Source: Purpureocillium takamizusanense
Lineage: Eukaryota > Ascomycota > Sordariomycetes > Hypocreales > Ophiocordycipitaceae
Assembly (NCBI RefSeq): GCF_022605165.1
Contig: NC_063068.1
Location: forward strand, 5,890,001-5,954,000
DNA length: 64,000 nucleotides
Direction of reading: 5' to 3'
Numbering within the stretch: position 1 is the stretch's first letter; every line of letters starts with the position of its first letter. The translations under genes and the position numbers were made by a program. The notes under the pieces are model-generated. The model was not told the origin of the DNA, did not search any database, and was given only the letters and a program-made list of their open reading frames with translations. Shown piece by piece: positions 33,085-43,263 of the stretch.

Positions 33085-33965
33085 GACTTGGTCTGCAGCT
33101 CACGCAGTTTTGACGTTGCACTGCAGCCTGCGGCATCTGATCGTTCTTTTTACCCTTTTCTTTGCCTGTGTTGGAAAGAGTACGGTTGAGCATTTACAAG
33201 GCGTTAGCATGTAGCAATGGGGTTATTCGGAACAAAGGCCCCCGGCGAGCGACAGACATGAAGATGGGTCATGCAAGCTCAGATTACTTTTTTTTGTTGT
33301 CTTTGTTCCATTTCTTGAAGCCCCATGACGATGGGCTTCTGGAGAAACGGCGCCATAGATGCCGCCTGCCGCATTCGCCGCCTTTTTTTTTTAATACGTG
33401 CCCTGCGCCGATGTGCGGTCTTGCGCGGGCGTCGTGGAATGTGCTGTGCAGCACATAGGAGAATAGAAACTGTACTCGAATACCCGGGCGGTACCGCCGT
33501 GACGGAGAAGCGAGCGTGTTCCTCGAGCCCTAGGTTGGATGGCATGGCCATGACCAGAGCTGGTGGTCTTACGCGCAGCTCCTCAGTTGACCCGGCATAC
33601 ACCTCTCATGGATACGGTGCTTGTACGAAGGTTCGACGCACAAAGTAATAATTGACTTATCACCTAAAACCGAATAGAGCCTTATGCCCCAACTCTCCGC
33701 GCGCTCATACATTGTCAGCCGTGTAATAGTGATGAAGCGCCTCATGGCGCATTATAGTCCTCGCTATGGCCGTGTCCCGAACGCCAAGGTAGACAAAATA
33801 GAACAGGCGGGCGTATAAAGCAAACAAATACATTGAGATGGAAAACGACCTTCGACGCCATGACATTGTAGCAATGATACATCATGAGAACGGCGGGGGT
33901 ATCAACAAGATAAAACAAAGGGGGGGACGGTGCGGTAGCTCCGTCTCGGACAGGCAGCGAGCAGC
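33085..33965. other. Convergent intergenic region
   Basis: This 881 bp lies between the F-box gene and the AT-hook gene, both ending here. It contains T runs near 33288-33294 and 33384-33393. No gene is seen. Confidence 0.4.
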
Positions 33966-36712
33966 TCACCCGTCATGGCGTCCCATGACGGCCTCGGCAT
34001 CTTGGAGATCCCGCTCCGTAAGCCCATAGTCCATGTTGAGGAAGCTCTGTTCCCCATACGAAGCAAATGAGTTCATCTCGCCGAGCTGCTGCTGGAGCTG
34101 CGGTCGGTTCTGGTTGGCCACTCCATGCGGCTGTCGGACTACTGGTTGCTGGGGTGGGCCTTGTCGTTGGCCTCGACCAGCTCCCATGTTACGTTGCTGA
34201 GAGCTGCCAGGCACCGCGGAGCCAAAGGAAGCTTGTGCCGCCATGTTTTGTCGGTACTGCGGATGGCGGTCCGTGGTTTTCTCGTGAGCCATGTTTGCGT
34301 TTGTGCGATGAGGAGCTGTCGTCTGGGGCTGCTGCGGTTTTTGTGGTTGCTGATGATGCTGTTGCTGTTGCTGCGGCTGCCGCAGGTGTTCCTCGCGCTG
34401 TTGTTGAGCATAGAGCATTTGCGGCGACATACCCGAATGAGCTTGCAGCCCGTACAAGGCCGTGGTTGTATCTCTTGTCTGTGGGGACGGGGTTTGAATG
34501 GGAGGACGAGCACGCCGCTCGGTTCCCGTCAGAGTTGGTGATACATTTGGTTTCTGAGGGGCAAATTGCTGCTTCTGGATCTGTTGGTGCTGGCGCTGGC
34601 GTTGAGGCGGATGATTCTGGGGGCTTCCTAAGCTCGGCCCCGCCCTCAGGATGGGCTGGCCGTCATCAATGGAGTCTTGGGAATCGAGGCTTCTCGACGT
34701 TGGCTGCGTCGTTGATTCGTTGGTGAAGCTCTGAGACACAGGTCGCGTGGTTCCCATGTCTGGCTCCGTCGCTTGCGCCACTCCTATTGCCAAGCTGGAT
34801 TCTACATCTTTCGTCACGCGCCTTCTCTTCGGCTTCGGCGCCTTTTCTGGCTTTTCTGGCTTTTCTGATGGCTCATTTTGGTGACCCTTCGCTGCAGTCG
34901 ACACTTGATCGTTACTCTCTGCTGCTCGCTTCTTTGTCCCTCTTGAATCGCCAGTTTGAGGCGGCATTTCTGACGGTACGGGCGGTTGAGCATGGTGAAG
35001 GTGTGGCTGGCTCTGGATCTGTGAGCCGGGGACGAACGACACAGTAGCCCTGGTGCTAGATGGGTCTGGCCGCAATGCACCGTTATTAGAGGCCGAATTC
35101 GCCGGAGCTGAGCCTGAGCCAATCCCTCCGCTGGACAGAGCGGAGAGACTTGGGTCAGCGCCAGATGTTGGCGGCGCTGTATTGGTGTCTCGGTTTGCTG
35201 GGGCGGGCGGTTCCGCGCTTTGCTGATCGGAGGGTTCCTGCGGAGCATCAGGCTTATTCTTGGGACGGTTCTTGGACCCCTTAGGCCTGCCCCTCTTCTT
35301 CCCACTGGGAGTACTCAAGGTGCTCGAATCCGGGTCGAGGCTGCTTGCCGGGAGATTCGGCGCGGATGTTTCCGCATGGATAACCACGGGCTGAAGCTGT
35401 TCTGGCGCGGCGCCTGCCGCAGTAGTGGTCAAGGTAGCGTCGATGATCTCATCACGATCACCTCCTGCAGCGGGCTGCGGACCGCCGGCGCTCTGGATGG
35501 CAGCTGGGCGAGACTTTTTGATTCCTTTGTCTTTGCGGGCCTTTGAGCTTTTGCTGCCTTTGGGTCGGCCCCGGGGTCTCTTGCCCGGAGTTGCGCCAGA
35601 AGGCACCACATTGCCCCAGTTTGGCGCGTCGGGTGCGGATGACCGGGGCGGGAGTTGTAGCGGCGGCGCGATCGAACCCGGGTTTTCAACGTGAGGGAAG
35701 ATTTCGGAGATCCAGCCCACGAGAAGCGAACCGGACCCGTTCTTAGTCGCGCTCTGGGGAAACACACCGTCCGCGGGAGGCGGAGCGCCAGGAATCCCGC
35801 CAAAATACGCCAGAGCCTTGCACAGCTGGTCCACCACCAGCAGCGGATGCAGGGTTCGAAGCAGGGTAAGCAGCCGCGCCTGCTCCGACTTGGCCTCCTG
35901 AGGCGGCAGGCCGGTGAAGAGAGGCTGCTGCTGTGGTCGCGGTGTCGGCGTCGCATCCGGCGCTGGAGTTTGCCAGGAGAGCCTCGAGTTGGTAATGTCG
36001 GGGCCGTCAGTGTGCCAGGCCGCGCGTGAGCGTTTGGGCGGCTGCCAGCCCCCTTGGCTCGCCTGCCTGGCTTGTGCTGCAGTCCTCTCACTGGTGCGTC
36101 GTGCAGCAGCATCCGGGTCTTCGGACATGGTGCCGGAGACACCAATGTGCATGATGGAGAAGTTGCCGCTGTCTTTCTTGGCGATATGCTGGAGTCTGCT
36201 GGGAATCGGATTCTTGACCCGGCCGTCGACATGAACGCGAACGGCGCCCGAAGCATCTGGCGAAGCATCTTTGTCAGAGCCTGTTGTGTGTGTTGTACGG
36301 CCTATCTGCCCCTTGGGGCGTAAAGGCGAGAGCATGTACGCTTCACAAACCTTGTATAGGCGTTTTGCTTTTGCGCCTCGAACCAGGAGCAGCCCTGGGT
36401 GCCGAGGGCAGAGCGGAGACATTCACAGGAGTGAGTGTTGGAGCTTGAGTAGATGTAGAGGAACTCCTGTCGACGAGAGCAGCTGCCACCGTTGTCTCTG
36501 CACCAGTCTCCGCGATATGTGACCGAGGAGACGCATCTTCGGCCGCGCCGTTGCCATTGGCGGTCTGCTCGGCGTCTGGCACCGTGTCGACATCGGGGGA
36601 CCGCGCTATGCGTGAAGCTGTAGTTGCAGAGGCTGCTGGGAGAGCATGTGTCAGTCCCGTGAGCGATGCGACGTATGACATGACGGGGAGACAAACGGAG
36701 GGTCGGAGCCAT
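33966..36712 (-). CDS. AT-hook DNA-binding protein
   Basis: I infer three exons: 36697-36712 (16 nt), 36351-36635 and 33966-36280, giving 871 residues. Intron 1 (36636-36696, 61 nt) has GTTTGT, a CTGAC branch site and CAG; intron 2 is 36281-36350. This joins the separate frame beginning SYVASLTG to the long frame through ..TPIQ-G-SDKDASP. Two AT-hook cores occur at about residues 330-345 (PRGRPKGSK) and 425-440 (KRGRPKGSK). A helical segment at about 245-300 (LLTLLRTLHPLLVVDQLCKA) is the only clearly ordered part. The C-terminal 350 residues are Gln/Pro-rich, as in transcriptional co-regulators. Inferred role: nuclear protein binding the minor groove of AT-rich DNA. If the 5' exons are wrong, translation would start at the internal ATG 36422. 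Confidence 0.8.
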
Positions 36713-37896
36713 GGCGTGCAGAAGGCTCTTGTTAGGCACGGCTCAAAACGAGCACCTGATGGCGCGGCACATTCCTACTCCCTGGTATGAGCGGGAGGCC
36801 GACGACTCGACGGCGGCGGGAGGCTTGCCCTGGTCTCGAAGTCGAGGATGGCTCGTCGCGGCCGCTATCAACTCTCAATGAGCCGCATGCCGCAGGGAGC
36901 TGCCAGGTCGAAGAGACGGGCAACGGGTGACACGATTGCAATTTTGGCAGGCGCCGACGATGGTGGCACGAAGCTTGGTGTTGCACGTTGCAAGGAGATG
37001 GGGATTCCTTGTGTCGCCCGTGGCTTGTCTTTTTTGCGCCGGGGGATGCCATGGCATGACGGTCCAGTGGGAGGGAGGTGGTGGTGGTCGCCGCATCGGA
37101 TCGCACCTGCTGCAGAGACCAGGCTATTGGTAACTAACTTGGAATACCTACTGTACCTTATTTAGTAAGTTAGTAACTAGCTGGAGTGCAGTGGGCAGGT
37201 AATACAGCGGGTACACCTTCCATCCCAGTTACCTACGATCCAATGGAGCCGAGCCTGGCTAGGGCAAGACGCCCGCTGTTGGGAGCCATCCATGCCCACC
37301 TACACAGGCGCATCACAGTCCACTGCGTGCAGGCGCTGAGGTGGACGCAGTGGAGGACCCTCGACAGACTGGATGGTCAAGGGTCGTGAGGCGAGCTTCC
37401 ATGGAAAGAACCCGCGGTGTATGGATCCGCTGGACGCAGGCCGCTGCAGTAATAGTAGACCCGGCCCTGCAGGTTGCTGTGAACGCCGCCCTGTGGCCGC
37501 CCACCTGGGCTGCCACATGGAAGGTACCTAGGGACCGGTGGCCAGCGGGCTCCAACGACCTGGAAGCTGGAGCTGTAAGCCGGTGGAGGCCAAAGGGGCT
37601 GGCCGCAGTTGAGGAACCAGGGCGTCCAAGCTCCCCCCCACCTCCAAGATAGAATCCATAGTTAGTTAGAGCCCGCCTCAATCTGGTGCTGCTGACTGCC
37701 TGGGGAGCTGCTGCCCTGCTGGTCCATCCAAGAGTGACGCCAGCCAAACCACACATGCACCTCCAACCGCACCGCGCCCTCATCCGCATCCTCATCAGCC
37801 TCGTCGCCCCAAACCGCCAGCCGCACACGCAGCGGCGCCCGCGTCTCTCTCGCACCTCTTCTCCTCCCGCCTGACTCTCCCTGGGCGCCCGCCGCC
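36713..37896. promoter_or_regulatory. Divergent intergenic region, AT-hook gene / vma5
   Basis: This 1.2 kb region separates two oppositely transcribed genes. An imperfect inverted repeat, TAACTAACTT..AAGTTAGTAAC, lies at about 37129-37175 in a local AT-rich patch. An AAGGTACCTAGG element lies near 37521. No gene is seen. Confidence 0.45.
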
Positions 37897-39372
37897 ATGT
37901 CGACAAAATACGCGCTGGTGTCGCTGCCGCTCAACGCCTTCGACTCGAGCGACAAAGGTGACGCCATCTCGTCGCTGAGCGCCACCGTCTCCGCCGACAA
38001 TGCTGCCGTCACCCCCTTCGGCATCCCCGACTTCAAGATCGGAACCCTTGACGCTCTCGTACAGCAGGCCGATGAGCTGGCCAAGCTCGAGGCCTCGTGC
38101 CAGGCCGTCGTGGCCAAGGTCGGCGATTCGCTGCGGCAGGTGCTCAACAACGACGAGGAGCGCCTCGCTTCGTACAAGATGGTCAACGATAGTCAGTGTC
38201 TCTTCTCTCCGCTCACGCACCTCGCGCTGCGAGCCACGGCACGACCCCATGGGCTGACTCGTGCGCGCCTCTCAACGCAGAACCGACGGACCAGTACCTC
38301 CGTAGCTTTACCTGGAACAAGATCCGATATCGTGCCGACAAGCCGCTGGGCGAGCTGATTGACACTCTGCAAAAGGTTGCTCGGCTCTGTCCGCCCATGC
38401 CGCCCGGTCTAGCTAAGTAAGGGTGCTGACAATGGCCATCAGGAGCTCGTCAACGTGGACAACGACGTCAAGACCAAGTTCAACCAGTACAACACGGTCA
38501 AGACGAACCTCGCAGCCCTCCAACGCCGCCAGACGTGAGCGCGAACCTTCCGACGTCTTTGGCAACGTTCCTTTGCTAACGGGCCCTTCGTGGGCTGCAT
38601 GCAGTGGAAACCTCGCCACCAAGTCGCTGACACCCATCGTCGACCCGAAGCTCCTGATTCAAGACTCCGAGTACATCGAGACGCATCTCATCGCGGTGCC
38701 AACCAACGTCAAGAAGGAGTTCCTCAAGGCGTACGAGACGCTGTCGCCCATGGTGGTGCCCCGCTCTGCCGTCGAAATCGACCACGATGAGGAGTTCACT
38801 CTATTTGCGGCGGCGACGTTCAAGAAGTACAGCGCCGATTTTATTCACAAATGCAGAGAGCAAAAGTGGACGCCGCGTCAGTACACATATGTCGAGGGAG
38901 GACGGGAAGAGGAGCAACGCGAGCTCGACAAGGTGACAAACGAGGAGCGCAAGGTCTGCGGTGAGGCTCTGCGCATGGGACGGACAGGGTGGAGCGAGAG
39001 CGTCATGGTCTGGATCCACGTCCTCACTCTGAGAGTGTTCGTCGAGGCGGTGCTGCGCTACGGTCTGCCGCTCGACTACGTAACGGCGCTGATCAAGGTT
39101 CGTGCCATGTCCCAAATGGAGAGAGAGAAGGAGGGAGAAATGGCTGACGTGAACATGGCGCGCAGACGACGCCAAAGCTGGCGCCCAAGGTCAAGACGGC
39201 TCTCGACTCGAGTTACTCATACCTCGGCGGCAACGCGTTTGGGCGAGACAAACGCGGTAGGGTCACCAAGGACGATGCAGCTATGAGTTCGGAGATGGCG
39301 GCGGCCGGGCTGGGAACGGGAGAGGGGCATGAGTATACGGCATACGTCTACTACGAGTTGGAGTTTCCCTAG
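37897..39372 (+). CDS. vma5: V-type ATPase subunit C (Vma5)
   Basis: Five exons (37897-38191, 38281-38375, 38443-38534, 38605-39097, 39166-39372) give 393 residues, the standard length for Vma5. Recognisable stretches are YALVSLPLNAF at the N-terminus, FTWNKIRYRADKPLGELID, QKWTPRQYTYVEGGREEE, RVFVEAVLRYGLPLDY, and the C-terminal HEYTAYVYYELEF. Family role: peripheral V1 subunit that links the stator to V1 and controls reversible V1-Vo assembly on vacuolar and endosomal membranes. Every intron is 67-89 nt with normal GT..AG borders. The gene ends 274 bp from the stop codon of the convergent APS kinase gene. Confidence 0.97.
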
Positions 39373-39646
39373 CGGGCCGCGCGGCCATTCACTGCATTGC
39401 GTTGGACGACCTGTATTGTACGTGTTGTCGAGACGAGGCCCGCGCAACACTATGACTGCGTTTTGGGCTCGTCTTGGGCGATTCTATATTGAAGACAAAG
39501 AACTAGCACCGTTCCTGGAGTACAATTTGCCTAGACGGCAGTGGCATGTATACCGAAGCTTCTTTTTTTTATGCGCCTCGGGTCACTTATTCTTCCCTAT
39601 TGCCCGCTCTACTCTCTCTCTCTGTGGCATGCAGGCGGCCTCGGCT

Positions 39647-40617
39647 CTACGGGATGGTGATGTAGCCCTTGTCGGCGAGCCACTGGGTGATCTGGGCGAC
39701 GCACTCCTCGACCGAGTTCTCGTGGGTCTTGATGGTGATTTCTGGGTTGAGGGGCTCCTCGTAGGGGGCGGAGATGCCGGTGAAGTCCTTGATCTCGCCG
39801 GCGCGGGCCTTTTTGTAGAGGCCCTTGGGGTCGCGCTGCTCGGCGACCTCGAGGGGCACGTCGACGTAGACCTCGACGAAGGGGATGGGCTCGTCGCCGT
39901 CACCACCGGCGGTGCTGGCGGCGTGCAGCTTGCGGGCGAGGTCGCGGTCGGCGCGGTAGGGGGAGATGAAGGAGGTGATGGCGACGGTGGAGGCGTCTGC
40001 GAAGAGGCGGGCGACCTCGCCGATGCGTCGGATGTTCTCGTTGCGGTCGGCCTCGGAGAAGCCGAGGTCCTTGTTGAGGCCGAAGCGGACGTTGTCGCCG
40101 TCGAGGCGGTAGGCGGCGCGGCCGAGGTGCAGGAGGTGCTGCTCCAGGGCGGTGGCGACGGTGGACTTGCCCGAGGCGGAGAGGCCGGTGAGCCAGATGG
40201 TGAGGCCGCGCTGGCCGCGGAGCTGGTTGCGCTCGCGGCGCGAGAGGGAGGGGTGCCAGGTGATGTTTCTGCAGAAAGGGTGGAATAGAGTGTGTCAGTT
40301 CGGTTCAGGTTTCACTTGACAGCGGCAGCGGCGAGAAGAAGCAGCGGAGGAGGAGTTCTTTCAGCTGATGTATTTATTCCCTTTCGCAGCCCCAAAAGCT
40401 GTAGAGGGAAACCCAGTAGGGGAAGAAAAGCGAAAAGGTGAAGCCGGTCGCGATGCTGCGGGAGGCGCGTGTGTAGATAGATGGCCAGGCGCGCGGGGCA
40501 GGGGAGGGATGGAGGGGCAATCAATCAATGCCGCCCATGGAGGGGCAGCGACAAGTTTACAATCGCGCGCGCGAGGAGGGCGGGGAGGGGAGGGACTAAT
40601 AGAACTCACGTTGCCAT
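39647..40617 (-). CDS. met14: Adenylylsulfate (APS) kinase
   Basis: Exon 1 is only 8 nt (40610-40617, ATG GCA AC), followed by a 341 nt intron (40269-40609) and exon 2 (39647-40268). The 209-residue product begins [20 protein letters not shown]. It has the P-loop GLSASGKST (residues 31-39), [21 protein letters not shown], and [14 protein letters not shown]. The end is [30 protein letters not shown]. Family role: cytosolic kinase that phosphorylates adenylylsulfate to PAPS in sulfate assimilation. The intron splits the fourth codon and restores the conserved MATNITWHP start, which supports the micro-exon. Confidence 0.95.
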
Positions 40618-41644
40618 TGTGAAAGAGACTCGAAAGGAGAGTGAGCCGCCGTCAATTGGGGAGGACAGAAAACGAGAGAGAGAGAGAGAGGAGAGTAGTA
40701 TGAGGAACAGAGGCGGGGGAGGGAGGAAGAAGAAGAAGAGAAGAAGACTGGATGAAGCACGCGGTGTATCGAGTAACGTGGGTTACAAATTCAAGGGACG
40801 ACGACAATGGCTACAATTTTTATCCCGCTAGCCCGTGCTGCTGCAGTAGGTACGGTACGGTATCGTAATAATCATTTACCTTAGTACTAACATATTGCCG
40901 TCCGGGCACTCTCCGCCGGGAGCAACTACCCTCCCGAGTTTACGGTCCTCGTTGGCAAATTTGTGCCCATGGCGTCAGCGGGCGGGAGCTCGTCATTGCC
41001 GCGACGGACGAGTAAGATGGCGGGCCGATGGCGACAGTCCGGGAGGCGGCGATGGCGACAGCCCGAGGGGGGGACGTGGGGGGGTTCGGGGTCCCGCTAA
41101 AACAGGGGCCCGGCGACCTGTGCAGCCTCCACCCGCTGGATGTGCTGCCCTCCATTCCACCAAAGCCTGTAACATGGTCCGACCTCGCTGGGCAGTTGGA
41201 AATGGGGTCCTAACTCTACTGCACTCTTTTACAGCGATGCTATGTACGAAGTACCTTGATTGCAAAAAGAAGAAGAAGAACAACCGCATGCAATGCTTCA
41301 ATCGTGCCCGCCCCTCCGAGTCTGGTGCAAAAGGGCTTTCCATCCATCCAATGCTTGCTAATCGATCCCGCGTCTCCCCTCCGGTGGCGCGGCTTTCCCC
41401 CCACCACCACCGTCCCCGCCGGGGCCCCCGACTGCCGCCGCCCGCCGCTCACCACAACCGTCTAGTCTATAGCTCACGCCAGCCTCAAGAGGCCGCGGGA
41501 AAGCCAAGTCTATATGCAAGTCGTTGGACGTTGTCGCTATCCCTGTCGTAGTCATAGTTGTAGTTGTAGTTGTAGTTGTAAGTGTAGTCGTCCAAGAGTC
41601 TAACTTCGTATAGTGAGTGGCCCACGTCCAAAGGGCGTCGTCGG
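40618..41644. other. Intergenic, APS kinase promoter and thioesterase 3' flank
   Basis: This holds a GA-repeat (about 40674-40693), GGTACGGTACGGTA elements near 40850-40863, and a GTAGTT repeat (about 41546-41582) downstream of the thioesterase gene. Long frames on both strands here are uninterrupted GC-rich sequence without family resemblance. Confidence 0.4.
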
Positions 41645-42729
41645 TCAGTGAATGCGTGGCATCATCTGCATCCAAGGCAAGGCACGCCGCCGGTCAGTCA
41701 GTCGCCCGCCTTCCAAAGCAAGAAAAAGGAGAGCAGAGCAGAGCAACGCGCATCGAAGAAGAAGAAGAAGAAGAAAAACTCACAGCAGCGTACTTGGGCG
41801 ACACGTAGAGCGCCTCCGCCTCGGTCAGCACCGTCGGCGTCTCGCCCGGCTCGGCCAGCAGCTCAATGTGGCCCTTGACCCACGCCTTGCGGCCCTCCAC
41901 CTTTGTCGTCTCGGCGCGCAGCACCAGGAAGCTGCCCGCCGGCGCCGGCTTGCGGTAGTTGATGTTGAGAAAGGCCGTCACGCCAATGTTGTGCGGCAGC
42001 GCCCCGAAGCAGCACCACGCCAGGCCCTCGTCCAGCATCGTCGCCAGCAGGCCCCCGTGGATGATGCCCGGGTGCCCGCACAGGTTGTCGCCCACGTACA
42101 CCACCGACACGAACGACTTGCCCCCGGCCTCGGTCCAGCAGAACGCCGGCACCGGGATCTTGCCCGGCCCGATGAGCGCCCCGCCCGTGAGGCTGCGCCC
42201 GCTGTACTGCGCCGGCATCTTCATGTGCGGCCGCGACTCGGTGAAGCCCGGCCGCGACCGCAGCTCCGCCACCAGCGGGTGCTTGTTGATCGTCTCCTCG
42301 ATGCGCCGCGCCTCGTCGTCCACCTCGCTCGCGTTGAACCGCAGCAGGCTCTCCTCGTCCGAGTAGAATCCGAGCCCGTGCGCCGTCAGCGTCTTCCACG
42401 CCGCCGCCGCCCCGATGGCGCTGAACGCCGCGCCCACGGCCGCATACGTCGCCGCCTTGCGGAACAGCCCTCCGGCTCCGCTCGACTGCCCTGTTGGAGA
42501 CCCTCGTTAGCCTACACGAGCGAGCCACGTGCCCGACCCCCGTCTCATCCCCTTCGTCCCACGTACCAGTCGATGCCGCCTCTCCGGACGCCGAGTACGC
42601 CCGTCGCTGGAGCCCGCGCCCCGGCGCCATCGCGACGCGACTTGTCCAAGGCCCCTGTTGGCACCGCGGCGTCGTGTATGTCTGTCGCGCCAGGCGGCGT
42701 CCCGCGCGTCCCAGCTGCCGACTGAACAT
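41645..42729 (-). CDS. Mitochondrial-type hotdog-fold thioesterase (THEM4/PaaI-like)
   Basis: Exons are 42567-42729, 41784-42490 and 41645-41665; the introns (76 and 118 nt) have normal borders. The last exon adds only MMPRIH and the stop. The 296-residue protein starts with a basic, Arg-rich presequence (MFSRQLGRAGRRLARQ), consistent with mitochondrial import. A hydrophobic AAAW-containing segment follows at about 65-90. A hotdog thioesterase domain spans about 160-285, with the HGG motif in HPGIIHGGLLATMLDEGLAW and FLNINYRKPAPAGSFLVLRA. Family role: acyl-CoA thioester hydrolysis; the natural acyl chain is unknown. The last-intron acceptor is the least certain part; without it the protein would run into a poly-Ser stretch. 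Confidence 0.85.
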
Positions 42730-43263
42730 GATGACGTTTTCTGCGGTATGCGATGCTGTGCTTGCTCTCCCGCGTATACCCTCCGACTCCCCGACGAAGG
42801 CGCAAGTACGGCGTCTCGTATACCCGGCCGCCAAAGGAACAAGCAGTGCGGCTATGAGCGGAGTGCAGCAATAGGTCAGTAATGCGGTAGACTGGATCGG
42901 TACGGTAAGAAATAGGTCGGGTTAGGTGGAAGAAAAAAAGGCGACGTCGCGGGCGAGGCAATGCGCCTTTGCCTCCTCGTAGAAATAATTGGCACATCCG
43001 AGGCTCGGCATCCCCTTTGGGAAACGGATGGCTCCACTTTGTCCCTGGCGCGACGACGCCGCATTGGACGGCTTAGGTACTAGGTAGACACTTCGAAATA
43101 CGTACCAGCAAAGAGGCGACCGCCCACCTGCTGGAGGAAGTAGCTGGCGAGGTACTTTGTACACTGTCGTGGTGGCGTGTAAGTGCTTCCTTCGCAAATA
43201 TACACATCATCTGCCCATGCAATTCCGCTGGGGCCACACCAAATCGCGTCAAGGCTACACTGC
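42730..43263. other. Intergenic, thioesterase promoter and mak21 3' flank
   Basis: This 534 bp tandem spacer contains TAGGTACTAGGTAG near 43075-43088 and GAGGTACTTTG near 43150. No gene is seen. Confidence 0.4.

Noticed and set aside
39329..40288. 319-codon plus-strand frame opposite APS kinase
   Set aside because: It is a mirror of the highly GC-biased APS kinase coding strand, rich in Val/Asp/Gly/Glu runs, and has no start context or homology.
41652..42725. 357-codon plus-strand and 323-codon minus-strand frames over the thioesterase
   Set aside because: Both are out-of-frame shadows of the thioesterase exons; only the chosen frame has the HGG motif and a hotdog pattern.
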